From contig NZ_LT629788.1 of the NCBI RefSeq assembly GCF_900105805.1, positions 3,720,001 to 3,784,000 of the forward strand: a stretch of 64,000 nt of DNA, read 5' to 3'. Both the position numbers and the translations under genes were made by a program. Below are positions 17,536 to 26,054 of the stretch, piece by piece; within the stretch, counting starts at the first letter, position 1, and the number at the start of each line of letters is the position of its first letter. The notes beneath the pieces were generated by a model. It ran no database searches. It saw only the letters and a list, made by a program, of their open reading frames with translations, and had not been told where the DNA came from. This stretch comes from Pseudomonas moraviensis. GTDB taxonomy: Bacteria; Pseudomonadota; Gammaproteobacteria; Pseudomonadales; Pseudomonadaceae.

Positions 17536-19005
17536 TCAACCTACCCGGTAGTTCGGCGCTTCCTTGGTGATCTGCACGTCGTGAACGTGGGATTCGGCCA
17601 TGCCGGCACCGGTGATCCGCACGAACTCGGGCTTGGTGCGCATTTCTTCGATGTTGGCGCTGCCGGTGTAACCCATCGAAGAACGCAGACCGCCCATCAA
17701 CTGGTGAATGATTGCGCTCAGGGTGCCTTTGTACGGCACACGGCCCTCGATGCCTTCCGGAACCAGTTTCTCGGCACCTGCCGAGGAGTCCTGGAAGTAA
17801 CGGTCGGACGAGCCCTGGGCCTGGGACATGGCGCCCAGCGAACCCATGCCGCGATAAGCCTTGTACGAACGGCCCTGGAACAGTTCGATTTCGCCCGGTG
17901 CTTCTTCGGTACCGGCAAACATCGAGCCCATCATCACGCAGGACGCACCGGCGACGATGGCCTTGGACAGGTCACCGGAGAACCGGATACCGCCGTCGGC
18001 GATCAACGGAACGCCGGTGCCTTCAAGGGCGGCGGCGACGTTGGCGATGGCACTGATTTGCGGCACGCCGACACCGGCGACGATACGGGTGGTGCAGATC
18101 GAGCCAGGGCCGATACCGACCTTGACTGCGTCGGCGCCCGCTTCGGCCAGAGCCTTGGCAGCGGCGCCGGTGGCGATGTTGCCGCCGATCACCTGCACTT
18201 CAGGGAAGTTCTCTTTGACCCAGCGTACGCGGTCGATCACGCCTTTGGAGTGACCGTGCGCAGTGTCGACCACCACCACGTCCACGCCGGCGTTGACCAG
18301 TGCGGTCACGCGATCACCGGTGTCTTTACCGGTGCCGACCGCAGCGCCAACGCGCAGACGACCTTGGTCATCCTTGCTGGCCAGCGGATAGGCTTTGGCT
18401 TTTTCGATGTCGTTGACGGTCATCATGCCTTTGAGGGCGAATTTGTCGTCGACGATCAGCACGCGCTCGATGCGGTGCTTGTGCAGCAGTTCGCGTACGT
18501 CGTTCTTGTCGGCGCCTTCCTTGACCGTGACCAGACGCTCTTTAGGCGTCATCACTTCGCGGACAGTGGCTTCCAGACGGTTTTCGAAACGTACGTCGCG
18601 GGAGGTGACGATGCCGACCAGGTCGCCATCGTGCAGTACCGGAACGCCGGAAATATTGTGCAGACGGGTCAGTTCGAACAGATCACGCACCGTGGCATCG
18701 GCCTCGATGGTGATGGGATCCTTGACCACACCGGCTTCGAACTTCTTGACCTTGCGCACTTCGGCAGCTTGCTGCTCGATGGTCATGTTCTTGTGGATAA
18801 TGCCGATGCCACCTTCCTGAGCCATGGCGATTGCCAGACGGGCTTCAGTAACGGTGTCCATGGCGGCAGAAACCAGAGGAATATTCAGTTCGATGCCACG
18901 GGTAAGACGGGTCTTCAGACTGACTTCGTTGGGAAGCACCTCGGAATAACCGGGCACTAGGAGAATGTCGTCGAATGTCAGAGCTTCTTGGCTGATACGC
19001 AGCAT
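17536..19005 (-). CDS. guaB: Inosine-5'-monophosphate dehydrogenase
   Basis: GuaB oxidises IMP to XMP with NAD, the entry into GMP synthesis. The ATG at 19005 gives 489 residues beginning MLRISQEALTFDDILLVPGYS, the usual start. Two CBS domains occupy residues about 95-205 within the TIM barrel, the catalytic cysteine is in GPGSICTTRIVAG, and the flap follows near YRGMGSLGAM. guaA follows after 80 bases. A strong sigma70 promoter lies just upstream at 19042-19070, leaving a short 5' leader. Confidence 0.98.
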   Translation of the reverse strand: MLRISQEALTFDDILLVPGYSEVLPNEVSLKTRLTRGIELNIPLVSAAMDTVTEARLAIAMAQEGGIGIIHKNMTIEQQAAEVRKVKKFEAGVVKDPITIEADATVRDLFELTRLHNISGVPVLHDGDLVGIVTSRDVRFENRLEATVREVMTPKERLVTVKEGADKNDVRELLHKHRIERVLIVDDKFALKGMMTVNDIEKAKAYPLASKDDQGRLRVGAAVGTGKDTGDRVTALVNAGVDVVVVDTAHGHSKGVIDRVRWVKENFPEVQVIGGNIATGAAAKALAEAGADAVKVGIGPGSICTTRIVAGVGVPQISAIANVAAALEGTGVPLIADGGIRFSGDLSKAIVAGASCVMMGSMFAGTEEAPGEIELFQGRSYKAYRGMGSLGAMSQAQGSSDRYFQDSSAGAEKLVPEGIEGRVPYKGTLSAIIHQLMGGLRSSMGYTGSANIEEMRTKPEFVRITGAGMAESHVHDVQITKEAPNYRVG

Positions 19006-19041
19006 CGCGGGGGCTCCCGAGCGGGAAAATGGAAGCGCGCC

Positions 19042-19070
19042 ATTATAGTCAGACACCCCCTGCTGTTCAA
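19042..19070 (-). promoter_or_regulatory. Sigma70 promoter of guaB-guaA
   Basis: On the minus strand TTGAAC (19065-19070) and a perfect TATAAT (19042-19047) are separated by 17 bp. The predicted start is about 30 bases upstream of the guaB ATG. This is one of the best promoter matches in the window. Confidence 0.8.
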
Positions 19071-19110
19071 TGTAAAACTCAGCCTAATTGATAGATGGAA
19101 AACCCCGGCC

Positions 19111-19659
19111 CTACAGCTCCACCTTGACCCACGAGACAGGTTGATCGAGCCAATCGGCGAACTCTTCGATAAAGCTCTGCTTGAACCCCGCCTCCAGCCA
19201 GTTATTGAAAATGAAACCGAGGTTGGAAAACGCGCATTCCTGCAAAAACAGGAAACCGTTGATGTCGTCTTCATGCCCGCATTCAGGGCAAGTGAAATTG
19301 TCGGTGCGTCCTGGAAACCAGTCTTCGAGGCTTTCGAACAGCGCCTCACCCACTTCGCGTCGACACTCGGCGCAACCGGCCTCTTCGAGAAAACCCTTGG
19401 CCGGGGTGTAGATGCAGCGTTTGGTGACGATTTCCAGGCCATTGATCGGCTCGCCGAACGGCAGCGCTTCGGGGTGCAGAACGACAGCGCGGGCGCCCTC
19501 GGCGATGGCGTGAGCCATGCGGTTGCCGGTGCGGCCGCAGGTGGTCAGTTGCTCTTCGATGATGTTCTTGCGCACCAGCCAGCGCACGATCGCCCGCGCC
19601 CGGGGTTCGTGCACCGGCAGGGTGGAGATTTTCGGGACGATGATGCTTTGCGTGTTCAT
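19111..19659 (-). CDS. Conserved protein with two CxxC pairs, function unknown
   Basis: A 182-residue cytoplasmic protein. The start MNTQSIIVPKIS is chosen because the longer frame upstream runs through a REP element. Two cysteine pairs, CAEC near residue 116 and CPEC near 145, are spaced like a zinc ribbon. The N-terminal part reads like a helical wing (RAIVRWLVRKNIIEEQLTTCGRTGNRMAHAIAEGARAVV). Relatives in Pseudomonas are sometimes labelled sugar ABC transporter ATPase, but there is no Walker A motif, so that label is not supported. It stands alone between guaB and a REP pair. Confidence 0.6.
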   Translation of the reverse strand: MNTQSIIVPKISTLPVHEPRARAIVRWLVRKNIIEEQLTTCGRTGNRMAHAIAEGARAVVLHPEALPFGEPINGLEIVTKRCIYTPAKGFLEEAGCAECRREVGEALFESLEDWFPGRTDNFTCPECGHEDDINGFLFLQECAFSNLGFIFNNWLEAGFKQSFIEEFADWLDQPVSWVKVEL

Positions 19660-19689
19660 GGTCGAGCCTGCTGAAAATACCGGGATCCC

Positions 19690-19782
19690 CCTGTAGGAGT
19701 GAGCCTGCTCGCGATAGCGGTGGGTCAGACGCACCAATTTTGATTGATGCACTGCTATCGCGAGCAGGCTCACTCCTACAGG
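19690..19782. repeat. REP doublet (inverted pair)
   Basis: Two inverted arms, TGTAGGAGTGAGCCTGCTCG on the left and its complement on the right, flank a short spacer. The same arm recurs at 20632, 22999-23079 and 45254 and, with changes, at 42560 and 62043. Such REP pairs are short nonautonomous elements spread by RAYT transposases; none is encoded here. Confidence 0.85.
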
Positions 19783-19821
19783 GAAACTGCGGCCGGCAGC
19801 TTAATCCCTGAAGAAATCCGG

Positions 19822-20589
19822 TCAAGTGCTGAAATAGCGCACGATCAAGGCAATCCCGCTGGCCAGCACCAGCCAGGTCACCAGCCGCACAAATGCCTCG
19901 CGTGACAACCTCATGGTCAGCCGCCGGCCGATCCACAAGCCCAGCGCCATGGCCGGCAACAGACACAGGGCCAGCATCAACAAGGGTAGCTCGGCGTATA
20001 CACCGGCGATGGCGAACAGGCTCAAACGCACCACCGTGCTGCAACTGATCAGCGCACTTTGCGTGGCCCGCGCCGCTTCCTTGGGCAGACGACTGTTGAG
20101 ATAAATGGCATAGAGAAAACCGCCGCTGCCAAACAAAGCGCCGAACAACCCGCCCACCGTGCCCATCGGCACCGCCCACGCCGCTGACAACTGCGTCGGC
20201 CGGGCTTTGACCCACAGGCTGTAAACCGCATAAGCGCTGATGAACAGCCCCATCAACAACAGCAACAGATCGGATTTCAGATTCAGCAGGAAGATCACCC
20301 CCAGCGTGCAGCCGATCGCCATGCACGGCAGCAGCCTGAGCAATTCCGGCCTGGCGACGTCCCGCCGCGAGGGCAGCAGATTGCCGAATGCCGCGACGAA
20401 ATCCAGCAGCACCAGCAGCGGAACGATTTTCGACAACGGCATGAACAGGATCAGAATCGGCCCCGCCACCAGCGCCGTGCCGAAACCGGCGATGCCGAAC
20501 ACGATGTAGGCCAGCGCAATGCCCAGCCCGATCACCGCCCAACCGCCAGCGCCCCACGACCATGTGCCCAACAGCTCCATCATGCTCAT
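19822..20589 (-). CDS. TauE/SafE family membrane transporter
   Basis: An inner-membrane protein of 255 residues with about eight hydrophobic segments in the two-repeat layout of the TauE/SafE (YfcA-like) family; the first repeat contains GLGIALAYIVFGIAGFGTALVAGPIL and the second VGGLFGALFGSGGFLYAIYL. Members export or import sulfite, sulfoacetate or other organic anions, but the substrate cannot be read from the sequence. The start MSMMELLG is chosen because an AGGGA ribosome site lies 8 bases upstream, too close to the earlier ATG. It sits between two REP doublets and has no operon partner. Confidence 0.8.
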   Translation of the reverse strand: MSMMELLGTWSWGAGGWAVIGLGIALAYIVFGIAGFGTALVAGPILILFMPLSKIVPLLVLLDFVAAFGNLLPSRRDVARPELLRLLPCMAIGCTLGVIFLLNLKSDLLLLLMGLFISAYAVYSLWVKARPTQLSAAWAVPMGTVGGLFGALFGSGGFLYAIYLNSRLPKEAARATQSALISCSTVVRLSLFAIAGVYAELPLLMLALCLLPAMALGLWIGRRLTMRLSREAFVRLVTWLVLASGIALIVRYFST

Positions 20590-20631
20590 TGTCCGCATCC
20601 CTTATAAGACCGCGCTGACTCTACCATTCCC

Positions 20632-20722
20632 CTGTAGGAGTGAGCCTGCTCGCGATAGCGGTGTGTCAGTCGACAACAGCTTTGAATGACTCACCGCTAT
20701 CGCGAGCAGGCTCACTCCTACA
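20632..20722. repeat. REP doublet (inverted pair)
   Basis: Both arms match those at 19690-19782 almost exactly, again facing each other, around a spacer of about 35 bases. It lies between two divergent genes, just upstream of xseA. Confidence 0.85.
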
Positions 20723-20768
20723 GTGGATCGGTGGTGATTGACGGGCAAATGCCTTTAAACTGCGCCCC

Positions 20769-22148
20769 ATGATTAAAGATCCCTTTGCAAGACTTGGCCT
20801 GGATCGTGAAGTCCTGACCGTCAGCCAGCTCAACGGCCGCGCGCGGGTGTTGCTTGAAGACGTGTTCAGCAACATCTGGGTCGAAGGCGAAATCTCCAAC
20901 CTGGCGCGCCCGGCGTCCGGCCACGTCTACTTCACCCTCAAGGACAGCGGCGCGCAGGTGCGTTGCGCGTTGTTCCGGCAGAACGCCGCCCGCGTGCGCC
21001 AGGCACTGAAGGACGGTCTGGCGGTCAAGGTGCGCGGCAAGGTTTCGCTGTTCGAAGGCCGCGGCGACTATCAACTGATCCTCGACACCGTCGAGCCGGC
21101 CGGTGATGGTGCGCTGCGTCTGGCCTTCGATGCACTGAAGGAAAAGCTCAGCGCCGAAGGCCTGTTCAGTGCCGAACGCAAGGTGCCGCTGCCCGCGCAT
21201 CCGCAACGCATCGGCATCATCAGTTCGCCGACCGGCGCGGTGATTCGCGACATCATCAGCGTATTCCGCCGCCGTGCGCCGCAAGTGCAACTGACCCTGA
21301 TTCCCACCGCCGTGCAGGGCCGCGAGGCCACCGCGCAGATTGTCCGCGCGCTGAAAATGGCCGATGCCCGTGGCTTTGACGCGCTGATCCTGGCCCGTGG
21401 CGGCGGCTCGCTGGAGGACCTCTGGTGCTTCAACGAAGAAGCCGTGGCCCGCGCGGTCGATGCCTGTGTCACGCCGATCGTCAGCGCCGTCGGCCATGAA
21501 ACCGATGTGTCGATCAGCGACTTTGTTGCCGACGTCCGCGCACCGACACCCTCGGCCGCCGCCGAACTGCTCGCCCCGGATTCCAGCCATCTGATCCGTC
21601 AGGTCGAGAGCCTGCATCGCCGCCTGGTAATGCGCATGCGTGATCGCTTGATGCGTGATCGCCTGCGTCTGGAAGGCATGGCGCGGCGGCTGCGGCATCC
21701 CGGCGAACGTCTGCGCCAGCAGGCCCAGCGTCTGGACGATCTGGACATGCGCATGCGCCGGGCCTTCGAGCGCAGTCTCAATACCCGCCGCGAACGCCTG
21801 ATCCGTCTGGAAACCCGCCTCGCCGGGCAACATCCGGGGCGCCAACTGGCGATGCTCCGTCAGCGCCTCGAAAGTCTCGCCGAACGTCTGCCCCGCGCCA
21901 TGCGCGATGGCCTGAAACAGCGCCGACAGCAATTGCACAGTCAAATGCAGACCCTGCATGTGGTCAGCCCGTTGGCGACCCTCGGTCGTGGTTACAGCAT
22001 TTTGCTCGACGAGCGCGGCCACGCGATTCGCAACGCTGCACAGACTCACACCGGCCAGCGTCTGAAAGCCAGGCTAGGCGAAGGCGAACTGCAAGTGCGC
22101 GTCGAGGACAATCACCTGACGCCCGTCACCCTTTCTTTACTGGACTGA
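20769..22148 (+). CDS. xseA: Exodeoxyribonuclease VII large subunit
   Basis: XseA with XseB degrades single-stranded DNA in both directions to short oligonucleotides and takes part in repair. The 459-residue protein has an N-terminal OB-fold (LLEDVFSNIWVEGEISNLARPASGHVYFTLKDSGAQVRCALFR), the catalytic core with GIISSPTGAVIRD and LARGGGSLEDLWCFNEE, and a long arginine-rich helical region (residues about 280-400) that binds small subunits. The gene for XseB is elsewhere. Three bases separate its stop from the next ATG, so it forms an operon with the M23 peptidase. Confidence 0.97.
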   Translation: MIKDPFARLGLDREVLTVSQLNGRARVLLEDVFSNIWVEGEISNLARPASGHVYFTLKDSGAQVRCALFRQNAARVRQALKDGLAVKVRGKVSLFEGRGDYQLILDTVEPAGDGALRLAFDALKEKLSAEGLFSAERKVPLPAHPQRIGIISSPTGAVIRDIISVFRRRAPQVQLTLIPTAVQGREATAQIVRALKMADARGFDALILARGGGSLEDLWCFNEEAVARAVDACVTPIVSAVGHETDVSISDFVADVRAPTPSAAAELLAPDSSHLIRQVESLHRRLVMRMRDRLMRDRLRLEGMARRLRHPGERLRQQAQRLDDLDMRMRRAFERSLNTRRERLIRLETRLAGQHPGRQLAMLRQRLESLAERLPRAMRDGLKQRRQQLHSQMQTLHVVSPLATLGRGYSILLDERGHAIRNAAQTHTGQRLKARLGEGELQVRVEDNHLTPVTLSLLD

Positions 22149-22151
22149 TCC

Positions 22152-22973
22152 ATGCCGCGTTTTCTGGCTCCACTGCTGTTGCTTTGCCTGACCTTCAACG
22201 CCCACGCCGACAGTTACATCACTCGGCTGCTGAACAAACCGGTACCAGGCGGCGTCGCCGTGGTGGATCTGGGCACCGCCGCGCAGGCGCCGAAAGCCAC
22301 CTATCAGGGCAAGCCGGTGCTGGTGGTCAAGGAGCAGAACAACTGGCTGGCGATTGTCGGCGTACCGCTGACGGTCAAGCCCGGCGCCCAGCAGATCAGC
22401 AGTGGCGGGCGCAATCTGCCCTTCACCGTCGGCAGCAAGAAATACCCGGAACAGCACATCACTCTGAAGAACAAACAGCAGGTCAATCCAAACGCCGACA
22501 ATCTCAAGCGCATTGAAGGCGAACTGGCGGAACAGATCGCGGCTTACCGCAGTTTCAGCCCGAATACGCCGAGCAATCTGCTGCTGGACAAACCGGTCAA
22601 CGGGCCGCTGTCGAGCAAGTTCGGTGTGCGCCGCTTCTTCAATGGCGAGGAGCGTAACCCTCATGCCGGACTGGATTTCGCGGTGCCGGCAGGCACGCCG
22701 ATCAAGACCCCGGCGGCGGGCAAGGTGATTTTGATCGGCAATTATTTCTTCAATGGCAACACGGTGTTCGTCGATCATGGCCAGGGCTTTATCAGCATGT
22801 TCTGCCATATGTCGAAGATCGATGTGAAAAACGGCCAGCAACTGGCCCGCGGTGCGGTGGTGGGCAAGGTCGGTGCGACCGGCCGGGCGACCGGGCCGCA
22901 TATGCACTGGAATGTCAGCCTGAATGATGCGCGGGTGGATCCGGCGATTTTCATTGGTGCCTTCCAACCTTGA
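22152..22973 (+). CDS. M23-family (LytM-type) cell-wall metallopeptidase
   Basis: A secreted peptidoglycan endopeptidase of 273 residues. A signal peptide (MPRFLAPLLLLCLTFNAHA) precedes an N-terminal domain of about 130 residues. The C-terminal LytM domain carries the zinc motif NPHAGLDFAVPAGTP, the sequence YFFNGNTVFVDHGQGFISMFCHM, and HMHW near the end. All metal and catalytic residues look intact, so it is an enzyme and not an EnvC/NlpD-type activator. It follows xseA by three bases. Its exact bond specificity cannot be read; other M23 proteins of this size cut meso-DAP-D-Ala crosslinks. Confidence 0.9.
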   Translation: MPRFLAPLLLLCLTFNAHADSYITRLLNKPVPGGVAVVDLGTAAQAPKATYQGKPVLVVKEQNNWLAIVGVPLTVKPGAQQISSGGRNLPFTVGSKKYPEQHITLKNKQQVNPNADNLKRIEGELAEQIAAYRSFSPNTPSNLLLDKPVNGPLSSKFGVRRFFNGEERNPHAGLDFAVPAGTPIKTPAAGKVILIGNYFFNGNTVFVDHGQGFISMFCHMSKIDVKNGQQLARGAVVGKVGATGRATGPHMHWNVSLNDARVDPAIFIGAFQP

Positions 22974-22998
22974 ATACTGTGTTGAGGCCGCTGGCCTC

Positions 22999-23079
22999 AT
23001 CGCGAGCAGGCTCACTCATACATTGGACTGGTGTTGTGAACACGATCAACTGTAGGAGTGAGCCTGCTCGCGATGGCGG
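22999..23079. repeat. REP pair in back-to-back orientation
   Basis: A reversed arm at 22999-23021 with one change (ATACA for CTACA) is followed by a forward arm at 23051-23079. The arms point away from each other relative to the doublets at 19690 and 20632. They follow the M23 gene and begin the 464-base stretch before leuA, which otherwise holds only the small leader frame; I see no further gene in it. Confidence 0.75.
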
Positions 23080-23270
23080 CTTATGCTGTACTCAAACACC
23101 CCTGACACCCCATCGGTCTCAATTGCGCCCCAATCGAACCTCGCGCAAATATCACAACAATCAGCGGACTTCAGCGCAATAAAATCCCGCAAAAACTCTC
23201 TTTCCGGGTATTCCTCTCAATTTTTTTCGACTGCTTGCCATCCTTTCCCCTCGCGGTTAGGGTTGAGGCC

Positions 23271-23348
23271 ATGAAAACCTCTCACACGCTCATTCAGCTT
23301 CGCCAGCACCGCAGCCTGTGCCTCGTCAGCGCACGACTGCCAGGCTGA
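23271..23348 (+). CDS. Putative leuA leader peptide
   Basis: A 25-codon frame, MKTSHTLIQLRQHRSL followed by CLVSARLPG, ends 89 bases before leuA on the same strand. It has five leucines, and GAGG precedes its ATG at short spacing. Position and leucine content suggest translation-coupled control of leuA, but the leucines are not in a run, and I see no clear terminator between it and leuA, only a weak GGCCG/CGGCC hairpin near 23401. Chance remains possible. Confidence 0.4.
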   Translation: MKTSHTLIQLRQHRSLCLVSARLPG

Positions 23349-23437
23349 ATCGCTGCGCCTCGTCCCAAGCTTTTCCAAGAACATTCGTTCAACCGGCAGG
23401 CCGCCTCTATTCGGCCCAGACAACAAGGAATTTCCCG

Positions 23438-25117
23438 ATGAGCATGCTCAAAGACCCGTCTTCGAAGTACCGCGCGTTTCCCGTCATCAACTTGCCGGAT
23501 CGCACCTGGCCGTCGAAAACCATCGACGCCGCGCCGATCTGGTGCAGTTCCGACCTGCGTGACGGCAACCAGTCGCTGATCGAACCGATGGACGCGGCGA
23601 AGAAGCTGCGCTTCTGGAAAACCCTGGTGCAGGTGGGCGTGAAGGAAATCGAAGCGTCGTTCCCGGCCGCTTCACAAACCGACTTCGACTTCGTGCGTAC
23701 GCTGATCGAGGAAGGCCACATCCCGGACGACACCACCATTCAAGTGCTGACCCAGGGCCGTGAAGACCTGATCAAACGCACCTTCGAATCCCTGCGCGGG
23801 GCGAAGAAAGCCATCGTCCACCTGTACAACGCCACCTCGCCTTCTTTCCGGCGCATCGTCTTCAACCAGGACAAGGACGGCATCAAGGCCATCGCGGTCA
23901 ATGCCGCCAAGCTGTTCGTCAAATACGCAGCCATGCAGCCAGACACCGAGTGGACCTTCGAATACTCGCCGGAAACCTTCAGCGCCACCGAGCTGGAATT
24001 CGCCAAGGAAGTCTGTGACGCCGTGATCGAGGTGTGGAACCCGACGCCTGAGCACAAGATGATCCTCAACCTGCCGGCCACGGTTGAATGCGCGACGCCA
24101 AACGTCTACGCCGACCAGATCGAATGGTTCGGCCGCAACATCAATCGTCGTGACAGCGTGATTATCAGCCTGCACACCCACAACGACCGCGGCACGGGCG
24201 TCGCTGCTACCGAGCTGGGCCTGATGGCCGGCGCCGACCGGGTCGAAGGCTGCCTGTTCGGCAACGGCGAGCGCACCGGTAACGTCGACCTCGTCACCGT
24301 AGCGTTGAACATGTACACCCAGGGCGTCGATCCTGAGCTGGACTTCTCCGACATCGACGGCGTGCGCAAGGTCGTCGAAGAGTGCAACCAGATCCAGGTG
24401 CACCCGCGTCATCCGTACGTGGGCGATCTGGTGCATACCGCGTTCTCTGGCTCGCACCAGGACGCGATCCGCAAGGGTTTCGCCCAGCAGAAACCGGACA
24501 CCCTGTGGGAAGTGCCGTACCTGCCGATCGACCCGGCCGACATCGGCCGCAGCTACGAGGCGGTGATCCGCGTCAACAGCCAGTCTGGCAAGGGCGGCAT
24601 CGCTTACCTGCTGGAGCAGGAATACGGCATCAGCCTGCCACGTCGCATGCAGATCGAGTTCAGCCAGGTCGTACAGCGTGAAACCGATCGCCTGGGCCTG
24701 GAGATGACCGCCAAGCAGATTCACTCGCTGTTGATCAGCGAGTACCTTCAGGCCAATACCCCGTACGCGCTGGTCAGCCATCGCCTGCAGGAAGAAAACG
24801 GCAACAGCGCCGTCGAAGTCGAAGTGGCCAGCAAAGGTCAGGGCGAAACCAACCTGCACTGGCGCGGCAAGGGCAACGGCGCACTGGAAGCCCTGGTCGC
24901 CGGCCTGCCGATTCCGGTGGAGATCATGGACTACAACGAGCACGCGATCGGCGCGGGCACCAACGCCAAAGCAGCGGCCTACATCGAGCTGCGTGTGAAT
25001 GGCGAGCGTGCAGTGCACGGCGTGGGTATCGATGAAAACATCACCACCGCCAGCTTCAAGGCGCTGTTCAGCGCACTGAACCGCTCGTTGAGCCAGCCTG
25101 AAGCGAAAGCGGCGTAA
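23438..25117 (+). CDS. leuA: 2-isopropylmalate synthase, long form
   Basis: LeuA condenses acetyl-CoA with 2-oxoisovalerate, the committed step of leucine synthesis. The protein has 559 residues. The catalytic TIM barrel carries CSSDLRDGNQSLIEPMD with a metal-binding aspartate and LHTHNDRGTGVA with metal histidines, followed by the linker and the C-terminal allosteric domain that senses leucine (residues about 430-550). The ATG at 23438 follows AAGGAA; longer in-frame starts run into the leader region. The gene stands alone and ends in a strong terminator. It is the type found in pseudomonads and actinobacteria, longer at the N-terminus than the enteric enzyme. Confidence 0.96.
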   Translation: MSMLKDPSSKYRAFPVINLPDRTWPSKTIDAAPIWCSSDLRDGNQSLIEPMDAAKKLRFWKTLVQVGVKEIEASFPAASQTDFDFVRTLIEEGHIPDDTTIQVLTQGREDLIKRTFESLRGAKKAIVHLYNATSPSFRRIVFNQDKDGIKAIAVNAAKLFVKYAAMQPDTEWTFEYSPETFSATELEFAKEVCDAVIEVWNPTPEHKMILNLPATVECATPNVYADQIEWFGRNINRRDSVIISLHTHNDRGTGVAATELGLMAGADRVEGCLFGNGERTGNVDLVTVALNMYTQGVDPELDFSDIDGVRKVVEECNQIQVHPRHPYVGDLVHTAFSGSHQDAIRKGFAQQKPDTLWEVPYLPIDPADIGRSYEAVIRVNSQSGKGGIAYLLEQEYGISLPRRMQIEFSQVVQRETDRLGLEMTAKQIHSLLISEYLQANTPYALVSHRLQEENGNSAVEVEVASKGQGETNLHWRGKGNGALEALVAGLPIPVEIMDYNEHAIGAGTNAKAAAYIELRVNGERAVHGVGIDENITTASFKALFSALNRSLSQPEAKAA

Positions 25118-25137
25118 TCGACCGCTGAAATGCGAAA

Positions 25138-25169
25138 GGCCCCGGAGTGCAAACTCCGGGGCCTTTTTT
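25138..25169 (+). terminator. Terminator of leuA
   Basis: GGCCCCGGAGT pairs perfectly with ACTCCGGGGCC over a GCAA loop and is followed by six T. It begins 20 bases after the leuA stop. Confidence 0.92.
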
Positions 25170-25181
25170 GTTGTAGATCAA

Positions 25182-25258
25182 AGGATCGCAGCCTTCGGCA
25201 GCTCCTACGGGATGTACGCCGTCCCAATGTAGGAGCTGCCGAAGGCTGCGATCTTTTG
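25182..25258. repeat. REP doublet of a second type
   Basis: GATCGCAGCCTTCGGCAGCTCCTA and its complement form inverted arms around a spacer of about 23 bases. The core AGCTGCCGAAGGCTGCGATC is unlike the GAGTGAGCCTGCTCGC type found elsewhere in the window. It lies between the leuA terminator and the 3' end of the amidase gene. Confidence 0.8.
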
Positions 25259-25262
25259 CTTT

Positions 25263-26054
25263 TCAAGTGAACTGGAAGGTATCGGCATCCAGGTTCGCCG
25301 GAAAGCGCTCCCGATAGGCAGCCAACGGCGCAGCTTCCAGAATCACTTTGAACACGCCATCCGCCTCCCCCGCCGCCAGCAAGGTTTCGCCCTGGAAATC
25401 CAGCACCTGACTGTCACCGGTATACGCGAAGCCCTTGCCATCGCTGCCCACCCGATTCACCGCCGCTACGTAGCAGAGGTTTTCAATCGCACGCGCCGGC
25501 AGCAGGCGATTCCAGTGCAGACGCCGTGCGCCCGGCCAGTTCGCGGTGTAGAGCAGCAGATCGGTGTCCTGCGCGTCGCGGCTCCACACCGGGAAACGCA
25601 GGTCGTAGCAGATCAGCGGACGAATCCGCCAGCCCTTGAGTTCGAACTGCACCTGACGCTCGCCCGGGGTGTAATGGTTGTGCTCGCCGGCCATGCGGAA
25701 CAGGTGACGCTTGTCGTAATGCAGCACTTCGCCGTCCGGCCGCGCCCACAGCAGGCGGTTACGATGGCTGCCGTCAGCCGCCTGAATGATCACGCTGCCA
25801 GTGATGACCGCATCGAACTTCGCTGCCTGCGTCCGCAGCCATTTGCTGGTCGGCCCGTTTTCCGCCTCGGCGAGGGTTTCCGATTCCATGGAAAACCCGG
25901 TGGTGAACATCTCCGGGAGGATGATCAGATCGGCACCACGGGCCTGCTCCAGCAATAGCTCGAAATGCTCGAGGTTGGCCCGGCGATCGTGCCAGGCCAG
26001 GCTCGTCTGGATCAGCGCCAGGGTCAGGTCTGGCAATGTACTCAGATCACGCAT
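25263..26054 (-). CDS. Omega-amidase of the nitrilase superfamily (YafV-like)
   Basis: A cytoplasmic C-N hydrolase of 263 residues. The nitrilase triad is visible: Glu in ILPEMFTTGFSM, Lys in YDKRHLF and Cys in LICYDLRFP. Its ATG lies 13 bases inside the end of the upstream aminotransferase gene. That fixed pairing matches the glutamine transaminase-omega-amidase route, in which the amidase opens 2-oxoglutaramate or 2-oxosuccinamate formed by transamination with glutamine or asparagine. The substrate call follows from family and context and has not been tested. A broad carbamoylase role is less likely given the neighbour. Confidence 0.85.
   Translation of the reverse strand: MRDLSTLPDLTLALIQTSLAWHDRRANLEHFELLLEQARGADLIILPEMFTTGFSMESETLAEAENGPTSKWLRTQAAKFDAVITGSVIIQAADGSHRNRLLWARPDGEVLHYDKRHLFRMAGEHNHYTPGERQVQFELKGWRIRPLICYDLRFPVWSRDAQDTDLLLYTANWPGARRLHWNRLLPARAIENLCYVAAVNRVGSDGKGFAYTGDSQVLDFQGETLLAAGEADGVFKVILEAAPLAAYRERFPANLDADTFQFT

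Noticed and set aside
15995..18960. Two long open frames of 500 and 478 codons on the plus strand
   Set aside because: Antisense to guaA and guaB, whose identity is certain.
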